A DNA stretch of 64,000 bases from JANNBN01 sp031430595. Lineage in GTDB: Bacteria; Actinomycetota; Acidimicrobiia; Acidimicrobiales; JANYDT01. Numbering within the stretch: the first letter of the stretch is position 1; every line of letters starts with the position of its first letter. The notes beneath the pieces are model-generated. The model saw only the letters and a program-made list of their open reading frames with translations. It was not told the origin of the DNA and made no database searches. The stretch lies in NCBI GenBank assembly GCA_031430595.1, contig JANPBU010000047.1, forward strand, positions 62,001 to 126,000. The letters are read 5' to 3'. A program made the position numbers and the translations under genes. Of the stretch, positions 45,823-54,505 are shown piece by piece.

Positions 45823-46521
45823 CTAGGGATCGGTGAGCAGGACGAGGTCCAGTAGGCGGCGGATCATTCGACCGGTGGCGCCCCAGATCGTGTCGTCTTC
45901 CACTTCGAAGAACCAAATCGGGAAAGTTCCGTCTGAGAATTCCCAGATCTCTTCGCGGTAACACTCGGGATGGGTGAGTTCGTGAAGTGAAACGTCAAAA
46001 ATTCGGTCGACTTCCCCAGGGTTCGCAGTGAGCTGTGGCAACTGACCATCGATAAAACCAACTACCGGGGTGATGGCGGCCGAGCTCACAATGGTCGTGA
46101 GCGGGTCAAGTTGACCAATGACTTTCACCCGATGTTGTGGAAGTGCGGTCTCCTCGAACGCTTCGCGCAACGCAGCCTCGGTCGGAGTTTCACCTGGGTC
46201 AATTCGCCCACCCGGGAACGCAACCTCGCCGCTGTGATCCCTTAGTCGACCGTCACGCCGGGTGAGTAGCAACCGGGTATCACCTGCGTTGCCGACATAC
46301 AGCGGAATGAGTACGCCCGACCGTTTGTTTGCCGTTGGGCTGAGCGGGCGTAAAGGAGTTTCTGGGAGGTCTATTTCGGCGTTCGGGATTTCACGTAATA
46401 CTGCGGCGATATGGCCGGGGTCGTAGCGCCAGTGCTCATCACGACGGTGCAACCAAGGGTTCGGGGCACCCGGAAGCCACGAGTCACGCCGGGGGATGAC
46501 CTGATTGCCGCCACGAGCCAT
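45823..46521 (-). CDS. NUDIX hydrolase, CoA pyrophosphatase type (NudL-like)
   Basis: 232 aa from ATG 46521. The NUDIX box is complete: GGRIDPGETPTEAALREAFEE split over about 124-144 (GX5EX7REUXEEXGU), and the preceding LLTRRDGRLRDHSGEVAFPGG has the RxxLRxHxGxxaFPGG signature of the UPF0035/CoA-diphosphatase subgroup. Expected to hydrolyse CoA, or a CoA-like dinucleotide, to 4'-phosphopantetheine and 3',5'-ADP. The 60-aa gene directly upstream probably forms an operon with it (10 nt gap). Confidence 0.9.
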   Translation of the reverse strand: MARGGNQVIPRRDSWLPGAPNPWLHRRDEHWRYDPGHIAAVLREIPNAEIDLPETPLRPLSPTANKRSGVLIPLYVGNAGDTRLLLTRRDGRLRDHSGEVAFPGGRIDPGETPTEAALREAFEETALPQHRVKVIGQLDPLTTIVSSAAITPVVGFIDGQLPQLTANPGEVDRIFDVSLHELTHPECYREEIWEFSDGTFPIWFFEVEDDTIWGATGRMIRRLLDLVLLTDP

Positions 46522-46531
46522 ACAGAGGTGT

Positions 46532-46714
46532 TCAGGCCCCTTCGGAGGCGGCGAGCGCAGCTGCGGTTTCTTTGGCGACCAGTGAGTCAAGCATGTCTCG
46601 CAATCCGCCCGTCTTGAGGTTTGCGATGACCCGGCCCGGGGTTTCGCTTCCGTTTTCCCACTCCATCCAGAATGCAAGCAGCTTGGCGGCAGTTGGGGCT
46701 GGACGGTCGGTCAT
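46532..46714 (-). CDS. Small hypothetical protein upstream of the NUDIX gene
   Basis: 60 aa, highly structured composition: LLAFWMEWENGSETPGRVIA with NLKTGGLRDMLDSLV, then an Ala-rich C-terminus. The Trp-x-Glu-Trp-Glu...PGR and LKTGG pattern looks conserved rather than random, and the gene lies 10 nt before the NUDIX start on the same strand. I believe similar small proteins accompany NUDIX hydrolases in other actinobacteria, but this is from memory of pattern only. Function unknown. The reading is supported by the sense-strand codon bias and tight spacing. Confidence 0.6.
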   Translation of the reverse strand: MTDRPAPTAAKLLAFWMEWENGSETPGRVIANLKTGGLRDMLDSLVAKETAAALAASEGA

Positions 46715-46726
46715 GCATTCAGTTTC

Positions 46727-46959
46727 TCACGCTTGGCCAAGATTCAGAGCGAGCGCATTTCGCAGGATCTCGTTAACCGATTGGCACGACGCGCCGTCAA
46801 GCACGCCAAGACGTTCGACCAATCGGCTCATTGATACAGACCTCAACTGTTCAATTTGAAAAGCTGTCGGAACTGACAGCCCGTTTTCGGGTTCAGGTTG
46901 CACCTCGACGTGAAGACCAATGCACGACGGCGAGAAGCTTGTTCAGGATCTTGCGGATC
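46727..46959 (-). pseudogene. MazF/PemK-type toxin remnant
   Basis: On the minus strand, the region that reads towards 46727 gives HVEVQPEPENGL, QIEQLRSVSMSRLVERLGVL and a final NEILRNALALNLGQA before a stop at 46727-46729, which matches the C-terminal half of PemK/MazF-family endoribonuclease toxins. Immediately upstream, in a different frame, DPQDPEQASRRRALV resembles the N-terminal DPxxxEQAGxRPALVV of the same family. The middle is missing and the frames do not join, so the gene is dead. A three-copy 7-nt tandem repeat at the 5' edge could have produced the frameshift. No antitoxin was recognised. The remaining non-coding stretch from 46960 to 47200 shows nothing else I can name. Confidence 0.55.
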
Positions 46960-46975
46960 GTGGATCGTGGATCGT
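46955..46975. repeat. Tandem repeat, three copies of GGATCGT
   Basis: Three perfect contiguous copies of the heptamer GGATCGT (46955-46961, 46962-46968, 46969-46975). A 7-nt unit changes reading frame with each gain or loss. It lies at the broken 5' end of the MazF-like remnant. Confidence 0.9.
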
Positions 46976-47200
46976 TTTCCTAAGCGAGACTGGAACCCGA
47001 ATAGTAATGGTTTTAGCAGACACAAAAGTCGCCTACCTCGTCGCTAAGTGAAACCTCAACCGCTGGTCGCGACAGGCCCGATGAGACGTCATTTTCACGG
47101 TCAAATCCATGGACTAATTACACCCTTGTAACACCGTGCAGCCCAACGAATATCAACATTTCCGGCGGACATGTTGTCGGACGTGACTAAGGTCAGATCT

Positions 47201-47979
47201 ATGGAGCACCTTGGATCAAGTTCCGTCTCGACCTAGGTCAAATGAGCCCGCACTTCTGGATGTTGCTCGGTGAAGCTCGATCGAAGTGTGACCACCAAGC
47301 CGATGTTCCGACGCCACCTGCGTACGCAAAAGACCTGCACATGATTTCGATGTCCAAAGGTGTGCACGCAACCACCGCCATCGAAGGCAACACGCTCAGT
47401 CATCAAGATGTTGAAGCGAGAGTTCGTGACGGCGGCCAGACGGCCTCAACTACTAGTTACCGTGAGAGCGAAGTTGACAATGTCTCTTCGCCTACAACGA
47501 CGTTCTAGCCAACATTACTCTCGAACCACTGCAACGACACACGCGACGAGTACTACCGTCAGCTCCAATTTGCCAGCGAAAGCGGGGGCGATGTGACCAG
47601 ATTTCTGAGCTATTGCGCCGAAGGTTTTGTTACCGGACTCACTGCACAGCTCGACTGGATCTATGACCGTCAATTTCAGTTGACCTGGCACGAATACGTG
47701 GGTGAAAAGGTTACCGGCCGCGACCCCGACGTTCGGGAGCGTCGAATGCTTATTGCTGAGGCCCTCTTTCGTCGTGAGCCAGTTCCGAAGAATGGGATTA
47801 GCCATCTGACGACCCGCCTTGCCGAATTGTATGCCGTTTGCGGCGTCAAAACCATGGCCCGCGATCTTCGAGAACTGGTCGACTCCGGGCTGCTCAGGGC
47901 TACTCCCACCGGCTTCGTCGCCGACACCGACGCCCTGCTCTCATTACTACCCCTGGTCGTTCCACCGGCAGGCATCTGA
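47201..47979 (+). pseudogene. Fic family protein remnant with the catalytic core deleted
   Basis: The frame from 47203 reads APWIKFRLDLGQ, then MSPHFWMLLGEARSK, YAKDLHMISMSKGVHATTAIEGN and TLSHQDVEAR, the Fic N-terminal domain. An ATG at 47201 is one base out of this frame. Near 47475 the frame shifts: AYNDVLANITLEPL, the helix that precedes the Fic domain, is encoded in another frame. Then the sequence jumps to DEYYRQLQFASESGGDVTRFLSY, which normally follows the catalytic motif. The roughly 100 residues holding HxFxDGNGR are absent. The C-terminal winged-helix part (to 47979) is intact and could still be translated from GTG 47593. AMPylation activity is lost. Confidence 0.75.
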
Positions 47980-48047
47980 ACCCAAAGCCGTACCAATACG
48001 GATTTGGGCTGTGGGTGTGGAATTCATCTCGATCTTTCAACTTACGA

Positions 48048-49172
48048 CTACACGAGGTGGCGTTTTATTTTTCCGGAGTCTGTTTTGGGAAGTTGTTCTA
48101 CTAACTCGATTGCCCTGGGTGCATACCAAGTGGGCAACACTTCCCTCACGGCCGATCTGAGTTGCTCAAGCGACGGAAATACCTGGCCTTGCTCGGCAAC
48201 GATGACTGCGGTCACTACCTGACCCCACTCGGGGTTCGGCCTGCCTACCACCGCAACTTCGGCGACGCCGACCATCGCCCCAATGAGTTGCTCGACCCTA
48301 GTAGGCCACACTTTTTCGCCACCGGTAACAATCACATCACCTGCCCGACCTGAGACACCTATTCGGCCGTCGGCATGATAGAACCCGAGGTCACCTGATG
48401 GGAACCACCCATTGGTATCTTTCGGATCAATATCGCTATGCGCGCTTCGATACACGCGCAGCAACATTGGTGCCCTCACCCAAATCTGTTCATCGCCATC
48501 GACCCTAAGTTCAACACCGACGAGTGGCCAACCCTCGTACACCACGCCCGACCCGGTTTCAGTCATTCCGTAAGTGGCTATACAGTTCACCGCTCGGTTG
48601 GGGGGTGGGGCTGCACCGCCTAGCAACACCGTCGTGAAAAGCGAAGGATCTACCTGGGAGAGGGTCTTTGTCACTAACGAAACCCTCGTCACCCCACCCT
48701 GCAGCGCAGCGTCGCGCACCCTTGCAGCATCGAAGCGGTCATGCACGGTGACCGGCGTTCGGGTCACCATCGAGCGAAGCACCACTGACAAACCACCAAT
48801 GTGCGCGAGCGGAAGACACGCCAACCAACGATCGCTTGCAGGGTCAATCTGTAGTGCAGCGGTCGTTGCTCGCGCCGAAGCTTCAACAGATGCGTGAGTG
48901 TGAACAACGCCCTTCGGGAGACCGGTTGTTCCGCTGGTCGCGATCACGAGTGCATCGCCTGGCTCGACCGGTCGACCACCTGTGAGGGCGGTCAGGTTTC
49001 CGTTGGCGTCCAACGACTGTGTGGGCGCGAGCGCCTCAACTACCCGACGCCCTTCGCCTGAAGGAAGGCGCGGATCGATAGGCATAAACGCGTCGCCGGC
49101 ATCCCAGACCCTCTGAATAGCCTCGATATACGCGGGCCCGGCCGGTAAATCAATAACGACAAGTTCAGGCAC
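48048..49172 (-). CDS. menE: o-Succinylbenzoate-CoA ligase
   Basis: 374 aa, the short actinobacterial form. Activates o-succinylbenzoate with ATP and CoA in menaquinone synthesis. The AMP-binding motif TSGTTGLPKG (79-88) is intact, with TYGMTETGSG (the A5-like motif), SGDLGFYHADGRIGVSGR (the A7/A8 region) and the C-terminal catalytic lysine in PKTDSGKIKR. The N-terminal domain is abbreviated, as in other actinobacterial MenE. It lies in the men region with menF, menB, menD and menH, 11 nt from the SRPBCC gene on the same strand. Confidence 0.92.
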   Translation of the reverse strand: MPELVVIDLPAGPAYIEAIQRVWDAGDAFMPIDPRLPSGEGRRVVEALAPTQSLDANGNLTALTGGRPVEPGDALVIATSGTTGLPKGVVHTHASVEASARATTAALQIDPASDRWLACLPLAHIGGLSVVLRSMVTRTPVTVHDRFDAARVRDAALQGGVTRVSLVTKTLSQVDPSLFTTVLLGGAAPPPNRAVNCIATYGMTETGSGVVYEGWPLVGVELRVDGDEQIWVRAPMLLRVYRSAHSDIDPKDTNGWFPSGDLGFYHADGRIGVSGRAGDVIVTGGEKVWPTRVEQLIGAMVGVAEVAVVGRPNPEWGQVVTAVIVAEQGQVFPSLEQLRSAVREVLPTWYAPRAIELVEQLPKTDSGKIKRHLV

Positions 49173-49183
49173 AGTGTTCGTGG

Positions 49184-49648
49184 TTACTTTTCAAGATAGG
49201 CGCGCAGACGGTCGCGGGCCACATCGACCTGCGACCCGAGCACCACATCAAGTGGCCCAGACCACAAACCGCCGCTGTAGTTCAGTTCTACCGTGACCGA
49301 ACTACCCGTTTGAGCGTCGCCGGGCCCCACGGGACTAGACGGACTAATTTTCGCTTCCATCACCCATGCAGAGTGTTGCTTGCCATCAACTTCGTTTCGT
49401 TCGTATCGCACGTGTTCATTTGGATGAGACAGCACCTGCACCATGCGCAAACGTTTCGACCGGGCAAAGGGACCCACTTTGGCTCGAAGGGTAACGTACC
49501 AAGCAGGCCCGAGGTCACCTTCAGAACCAACCGCCCGCTCGCACCGCTCGATGAGCGACATCCACTCAGCGTACGTACCAAGATCGTTCATGGCGGCAAA
49601 CAGTTGTTCCGTCGCCACGGTTGTTTCGGCGGAGATGATTCGATGCAC
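49184..49648 (-). CDS. SRPBCC family protein (START/Bet v1-like)
   Basis: 154 aa, no signal peptide. The fold is indicated by the N-terminal HRIISAETTVATEQLFAAMNDLGTYAEWM, which matches the first strand and helices of SRPBCC/polyketide-cyclase-like proteins, and by a C-terminal helix (VLGSQVDVARDRLRAYL). Such proteins bind hydrophobic ligands in a deep cavity, and the ligand here is unknown. Its start is 81 nt from the divergent menF gene and its stop is 11 nt from menE, so it probably belongs to the menE transcript. A role in handling a menaquinone precursor is speculative. Confidence 0.8.
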   Translation of the reverse strand: MHRIISAETTVATEQLFAAMNDLGTYAEWMSLIERCERAVGSEGDLGPAWYVTLRAKVGPFARSKRLRMVQVLSHPNEHVRYERNEVDGKQHSAWVMEAKISPSSPVGPGDAQTGSSVTVELNYSGGLWSGPLDVVLGSQVDVARDRLRAYLEK

Positions 49649-49729
49649 TCCCCTATTCTGCCTCGATATCGGCGCAACCAGCCCGCTTTCGGTTCACCAA
49701 ACAGGCTGAACAGATGTCACACTTGAGGC

Positions 49730-51016
49730 GTGTCCGACACCACGAACTCGACAACGCGCAGCCTAGGCGGGCGGTCAGTGCGAACGACTACCGTTCGGCT
49801 GCGACACGACGTCGACCCATTTGCCCTTGGAGCGCGAACCGGTTTGCTGTGGTCACGGGCAGGTTTCACCGTTGCCGGAATTGGAGTTGCTGCTCGAATC
49901 CCACTGAATCGGCCCTCGAGTGCCGGCGCCGTTGCCGCCCAGCGTGCGCTTCACGACCTTCTGGCCCGAGACGATGTGAAGCAACCCGGTACCGGCCCGC
50001 TCGCGTTCACCGTGCTTGCGTTTGACCCAACCGAGAGTGGTGAACTCATCGTTCCCGAAATTGTGGTTGGTGCGGCCGCTGACGGAACGAAATGGGTCAC
50101 CATTGCCCACGCAGAAGACGCCGAGCCCGACCTCGATAATGCAGTCGCTCGTATTGCGGCGGCACGCAACAGCGCCTCAACCGCAAGTCAACCAACCACG
50201 ATGACCGTCACGTCGTGTTTGACGCCCGAGCATTGGCGAGACACCGTGGTTGCTGAAGGTATCGCCAGAATCAGGGCTGGTGATGTTCGCAAAGTTGTGT
50301 TGGCCCGCGAACTGCGGGTGGAAGCCGATCAGCCATTCAATACGGTCGACGTGATTGAACGTCTTCGCCAAACCTTCTCTGCTGCCATTCTTTTTGCTGT
50401 TGACGGGTTCATTGGTGCCTCACCTGAACTTCTGGTGTCGCGAATGGGTGACATCGTACGTGCGCATCCTTTAGCTGGAACCGCCCCGCGTTCTTCTGAC
50501 CCAATTATCGACCAACGTCTTTCGGCTGAACTTCACGTCAGCACCAAAAACCGTTACGAGCACCGCATCACCATTGATTGGTTGCTCAACACACTTCTGC
50601 CATTTTGTTCATATGTTGATGCTGAACCGGAACCGTCGATTGTGACCCTCGCAAACGTGCATCACCTCGGCACACTGGTGGAAGGTGTGCTCTCACACCC
50701 GACTCCTTCGATTCTTGAACTGGTGGCTGCGTTGCACCCAACACCAGCGGTGGCCGGCGACCCGCAAGGTGCCGCGCTTGATTGCATTTCTGAGCTTGAA
50801 GGTATGGATCGCGGCCGCTATGCCGGAACCACTGGTTGGATTGACGGTGCTGGGAACGGTGCGTTCGCAGTCAACGTGCGGGTTGCCCAAATCACCGATC
50901 GCACCGCGCACGTGTACGCAGGGTGCGGCATCGTGAGCGACAGCGACCCGACAGCTGAACTCGCCGAAACTCGAACCAAGTTTCAGGCAATTTTGGGTGC
51001 CCTCATCCGCCCGTAG
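49730..51016 (+). CDS. menF: Isochorismate synthase
   Basis: 428 aa from GTG 49730. Converts chorismate to isochorismate, the first committed step of menaquinone synthesis. The C-terminal chorismate-binding domain has IRAGDVRKVVLARELRV (catalytic Lys), FIGASPELLVSRMGD, AHPLAGTAPR, HVSTKNRYEH (the STKNxxEH motif) and HPTPAVAGDPQGAA, followed by RGRYAGTTGWIDGAGNG and YAGCGIVSDSDPTAEL. These are characteristic of MenF/EntC rather than anthranilate synthase. It is divergent from the SRPBCC-menE pair and convergent with menB. Confidence 0.95.
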   Translation: MSDTTNSTTRSLGGRSVRTTTVRLRHDVDPFALGARTGLLWSRAGFTVAGIGVAARIPLNRPSSAGAVAAQRALHDLLARDDVKQPGTGPLAFTVLAFDPTESGELIVPEIVVGAAADGTKWVTIAHAEDAEPDLDNAVARIAAARNSASTASQPTTMTVTSCLTPEHWRDTVVAEGIARIRAGDVRKVVLARELRVEADQPFNTVDVIERLRQTFSAAILFAVDGFIGASPELLVSRMGDIVRAHPLAGTAPRSSDPIIDQRLSAELHVSTKNRYEHRITIDWLLNTLLPFCSYVDAEPEPSIVTLANVHHLGTLVEGVLSHPTPSILELVAALHPTPAVAGDPQGAALDCISELEGMDRGRYAGTTGWIDGAGNGAFAVNVRVAQITDRTAHVYAGCGIVSDSDPTAELAETRTKFQAILGALIRP

Positions 51017-51031
51017 ACGTCTTGGAGGACG

Positions 51032-51943
51032 CTAATAGTGGTACGGGAAGTCTGACCAGTCGGGGGTTCGCTTTTCGAGGAACGCATCTCTGCCTTCTTG
51101 CGCTTCGTCGGTCATGTACGCCAACCTGGTCGCTTCGCCCGCAAACACCTGTTGCCCCACGAGGCCGTCATCGACAAGGTTAAACGCAAACTTGGCCATA
51201 CGTTGGGCCATCGGGCTTTTGCCACAAATTTCTCGGGCCCACTGCAAACCCTGAACCTCTAGCTCAGCGTGGGGATACACCGCATTCACCGCACCCATCT
51301 GATGCGCTTCATCGGCTGTATACGTACGACCCAGGAAGAAAATTTCGCGCGCCACTTTTTGCCCGACCTGCTTAGCAAGGTATGCAGACCCGAACCCACC
51401 ATCAAACGAGGCCACGTCGGTGTCGGTTTGTTTGAACTTGCCATGTTCACGACTCGCAAGGGTCAAGTCGCTCACAACATGCAAACTGTGTCCACCGCCC
51501 GCTGCCCAACCGTTTACCAGTGAAATAACAACCTTCGGCATAAAACGAATAAGGCGCTGGCACTCCAGAATGTGTAGCCGTCCACTACGTCCTGGTTCAA
51601 TGGTGGCTGCGGTATCACCATCTGCGTACTTATAACCATCCTTGCCTCGAATTCGTTGATCACCACCCGAACAAAAGGCGTGACCTCCATCTTTTGCCGA
51701 TGGCCCGTTTCCAGTAAGCAGCACACATCCAATGTCGGTAGCTTGACGTGCGTGGTCGAGTGCCGTGTACAACTCGTCAACCGTTTTCGGACGGAACGCA
51801 TTGCGAATTTCAGGACGATTAAACGCTATACGCACCGCCCCAACACTGCGGGCACGGTGATAGGTAATGTCGCCAAAGTCGAACCCCGCTACAACATCCC
51901 AATCGGATGGTACAAAGTTGTCAGAGATTGGGTCGACAGGCAT
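51032..51943 (-). CDS. menB: 1,4-Dihydroxy-2-naphthoyl-CoA synthase
   Basis: 303 aa. Cyclises o-succinylbenzoyl-CoA to 1,4-dihydroxy-2-naphthoyl-CoA (crotonase fold). Typical MenB features: RPEIRNAFRPKTVDEL, DGGHAFCSGGDQRIRGKDGY, VVISLVNGWAAGGGHSLHVVSDLTLAS (oxyanion-hole region), TDTDVASFDGGFGSAYLAKQVG with the catalytic Asp, and the C-terminal KRTPDWSDFPYHY that folds over the neighbouring subunit's active site. It follows menD by 19 nt on the same strand. Confidence 0.97.
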   Translation of the reverse strand: MPVDPISDNFVPSDWDVVAGFDFGDITYHRARSVGAVRIAFNRPEIRNAFRPKTVDELYTALDHARQATDIGCVLLTGNGPSAKDGGHAFCSGGDQRIRGKDGYKYADGDTAATIEPGRSGRLHILECQRLIRFMPKVVISLVNGWAAGGGHSLHVVSDLTLASREHGKFKQTDTDVASFDGGFGSAYLAKQVGQKVAREIFFLGRTYTADEAHQMGAVNAVYPHAELEVQGLQWAREICGKSPMAQRMAKFAFNLVDDGLVGQQVFAGEATRLAYMTDEAQEGRDAFLEKRTPDWSDFPYHY

Positions 51944-51962
51944 TTCACCACCCTATACACCT

Positions 51963-53693
51963 TCAGAGCGCAATAGCCGATGCCACCGCTGCGTTAATTG
52001 CCCGGTGAACTTCTACATTTGCCCCTCGTTCGGTAGCGACGATAACAACACGAGGTGTTTGCGACCCCCTGATTGCATCAATAAGTTGCTGGGCAGAATT
52101 TGCATGGGTGACTGGCAGCCCGTGGGCCTGAGCCAGTACACCCAAATCGGTTCCGTGCGGGGTGCCGAACAGCTGCTCGTAGCGAGCTAATGGCAGATCG
52201 GTGGCTTGCGGGAGAAACGAGAAGATCGCGCCTCCGTCATTGTCGTTGATCACCACGCATAGGTCGATATTGCGATGCGCCAACGCAACCAACGACGACG
52301 AATCATGGAGCGCTGCGACATCACCAATCAGGCAAAGCGTAGGACCGTTGGTAGCCACAGCGACTCCGACCGACGTGGCAATCACGCCGTCGATTCCGTT
52401 TGCCCCACGGTTGGAAAGCAGGGTGACGTCAGACCGTGTGTCTGCGTACCATTCAACATCTCGCACCGGCATCGAAGATGAAACAACAATCGAACTTCCG
52501 GAAACCGCTGCCGCCACAACGGTTCGGGCGGTAAGCGGCTCGCTCAGGGTGCCTGGCTCTGCCAGAGTTGCTGCTATGACGTTGGCCGCAATCGCATCGG
52601 CTCCTTCCCACACGTCAGAGAATCGAACGGCAGGTTGGGGGCGATTCGTCAGTCGCTCTCGAACCCCGTTAAGTACTTCGTGGCCAACGATCATTGCCCC
52701 TGCGACGTGTTCCGGATCTATCCATCGACCGGGGCTAGTGATCACGTGCAGGTTCGCCCCGCCAGCTACACATGCCATCAGCCACTGATTCGTAACCTTG
52801 CTTGCTATGAGCTCACCAATACGAACAACCACATCAACCCTGTGCGTTTCCGCAAAACCAGGCTCGCGCAGAATGGAATCGTTATGACGAATCGACCGGC
52901 CGACGACGCGACATCGCGATCGATGGTCAGCAAACACTGGCCATCCCAAAAGTTCAGCAACTTCTAGAACAACCGCCGGATCATGATCGCCAGCACCGAC
53001 GACGAACACCCCAGACTTATCTGCCCAGGCGTCAACGAGAGCTTCAGTCAATTCGGTATGCGCACGTGGCATCGATCGAACTACAGAATGCCAAGGTGCA
53101 TGGTGGGCCCGGCCGGGGGGCAGTTCGCCAACAACGCCAACCAATGGTTCGCGGAACGAGAGGTTGAGATGCACCGGGCCCGGACGACCCGAGTATCCGA
53201 CAGACTCAGCGAACGACCTCGCCCCAAGCGAACGCCAGGTATGCGAACTCACTGTGTCGGCAACACCAGGTTCAAAAAACCAGCGGGTAGCTGTGCCAAA
53301 CATATTAGTTTGATGGACAGTTTGCGCTGCCCCAACTTCCCAAAGTTCGGTTGGACGATCGGCCGTACAAACAATCATTGGGATCGAAGAAAGATGGGCC
53401 TCGATGACGCTTGCATAAAAGTGAGCGGCGGCGGTTCCGCTGGTGCACAACAACACCGCTGGCACCTTTGTCGCCAACCCAACCCCCAAAGCCGCGAAGG
53501 CAGCCGAGCGTTCATCATGAAACACTTCAATACGAAATCGTTCGTCGGTCGCCAGGGCAAGCGCCATCGGGGTAGAGCGAGAACCCGGGGCGATACAGGC
53601 CACCCGAACACCGGCGCGCACCCATTCGTCAACGAGGGTTGCGCAAAATGTTGCCGCAACATCGGCAGGACTACTGGCAGTATCGACAAGCAT
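51963..53693 (-). CDS. menD: 2-Succinyl-5-enolpyruvyl-6-hydroxy-3-cyclohexene-1-carboxylate synthase
   Basis: 576 aa from ATG 53693; a longer start at 53720 is possible. ThDP-dependent condensation of 2-oxoglutarate-derived succinic semialdehyde with isochorismate. MenD motifs: ACIAPGSRSTPMALAL near the N-terminus, FHDERSAAFAALG, TSGTAAAHFYASVIEA (catalytic Glu region), ADRPTELWEVGAAQTV, and the C-terminal ThDP site LIGDVAALHDSSSLVAL with NDNDGGAIFSFLP. All functional regions are intact. Divergent from menH with 59 nt between starts, followed by menB. menC and menA are not in the window. Confidence 0.95.
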   Translation of the reverse strand: MLVDTASSPADVAATFCATLVDEWVRAGVRVACIAPGSRSTPMALALATDERFRIEVFHDERSAAFAALGVGLATKVPAVLLCTSGTAAAHFYASVIEAHLSSIPMIVCTADRPTELWEVGAAQTVHQTNMFGTATRWFFEPGVADTVSSHTWRSLGARSFAESVGYSGRPGPVHLNLSFREPLVGVVGELPPGRAHHAPWHSVVRSMPRAHTELTEALVDAWADKSGVFVVGAGDHDPAVVLEVAELLGWPVFADHRSRCRVVGRSIRHNDSILREPGFAETHRVDVVVRIGELIASKVTNQWLMACVAGGANLHVITSPGRWIDPEHVAGAMIVGHEVLNGVRERLTNRPQPAVRFSDVWEGADAIAANVIAATLAEPGTLSEPLTARTVVAAAVSGSSIVVSSSMPVRDVEWYADTRSDVTLLSNRGANGIDGVIATSVGVAVATNGPTLCLIGDVAALHDSSSLVALAHRNIDLCVVINDNDGGAIFSFLPQATDLPLARYEQLFGTPHGTDLGVLAQAHGLPVTHANSAQQLIDAIRGSQTPRVVIVATERGANVEVHRAINAAVASAIAL

Positions 53694-53752
53694 CTCTGAT
53701 AGCTGATCACACGATTGCACACAACAGTGGTTTGGTTGTCAGACTCGTACCT

Positions 53753-54505
53753 ATGGTTCCGCTTGCTGCACGGTCGTCTGGGGTTGGCCGACCGATTGTT
53801 GCGCTACACGGTTTCACCCAGAATGCCCAATGCTGGGGGCCATTCGGCGAGGCGCTAACGACCTTTGGGGCAGCGACATTTGTTGATGCGCCGGGTCATG
53901 GAGGGTCGCTTCACGACACGGCAGGCCTGTGGGAGACGGCGGAGTTGACCCACCAAGTTGGCGGGACCGGGGTGTACGTTGGCTATTCCATGGGTGGCCG
54001 TTGCGCCCTTCATCTTGCGCTGAGTTCTCCTGAGGCCGTCACCGGCCTGGTGCTCATTGGGGCTACGGCAGGACTTCGTTCAGCAGCGCAACGATTGGCG
54101 AGACGCGAAACCGACGAGCTACTCGCTGCGACACTCGAAACCGACGGGCTTGAACAGTTCATCGACCGGTGGCTGGCCGGTCCACTGTTTTCGGCGATGA
54201 CCGACGAACAATCATGTCGATCACAACGCCTGACGAACCGACCTGCCGGTTTGGCTGCCAGCCTTCGCGCCTGCGGAACCGGAAACCAAGACGACCTCTG
54301 GGGCCGTCTCTACGAGATCACTGTTCCGGTGCTGTTACTAAGCGGTTCGCAAGATCGTAAGTTCACAGAGCTTGCCGAGGAAATGCTTCCGCTCTTCGGC
54401 GGGCCAACTCAGCATTCGGCGATCGATGGCGTCGGACACAGTGTTCATTTAGAAGCTCCCGAGCAAACTGCCGCCATCGTTCACACCTGGCTTGAGCGCC
54501 TATGA
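53753..54505 (+). CDS. menH: Alpha/beta hydrolase, SHCHC synthase (MenH-like)
   Basis: 250 aa from ATG 53753, the nearest start to the conserved strand PIVALHGFTQNAQCW; the frame is open upstream to 53639, but that stretch lies inside menD. Alpha/beta-hydrolase features: the nucleophile elbow GYSMGG (Ser near residue 79), LLSGSQDRKF (Asp region) and GVGHSVH (His). It eliminates pyruvate from SEPHCHC to give SHCHC in the menaquinone pathway. The assignment as MenH rests on the HGFTQN start and the menD neighbourhood. Its last 6 nt overlap the convergent acyltransferase gene. Confidence 0.85.
   Translation: MVPLAARSSGVGRPIVALHGFTQNAQCWGPFGEALTTFGAATFVDAPGHGGSLHDTAGLWETAELTHQVGGTGVYVGYSMGGRCALHLALSSPEAVTGLVLIGATAGLRSAAQRLARRETDELLAATLETDGLEQFIDRWLAGPLFSAMTDEQSCRSQRLTNRPAGLAASLRACGTGNQDDLWGRLYEITVPVLLLSGSQDRKFTELAEEMLPLFGGPTQHSAIDGVGHSVHLEAPEQTAAIVHTWLERL

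Noticed and set aside
46843..47025. 60-codon minus-strand open frame as an independent gene
   Set aside because: Part of it resembles the N-terminus of MazF in a broken frame, so it is better explained as toxin remnant.
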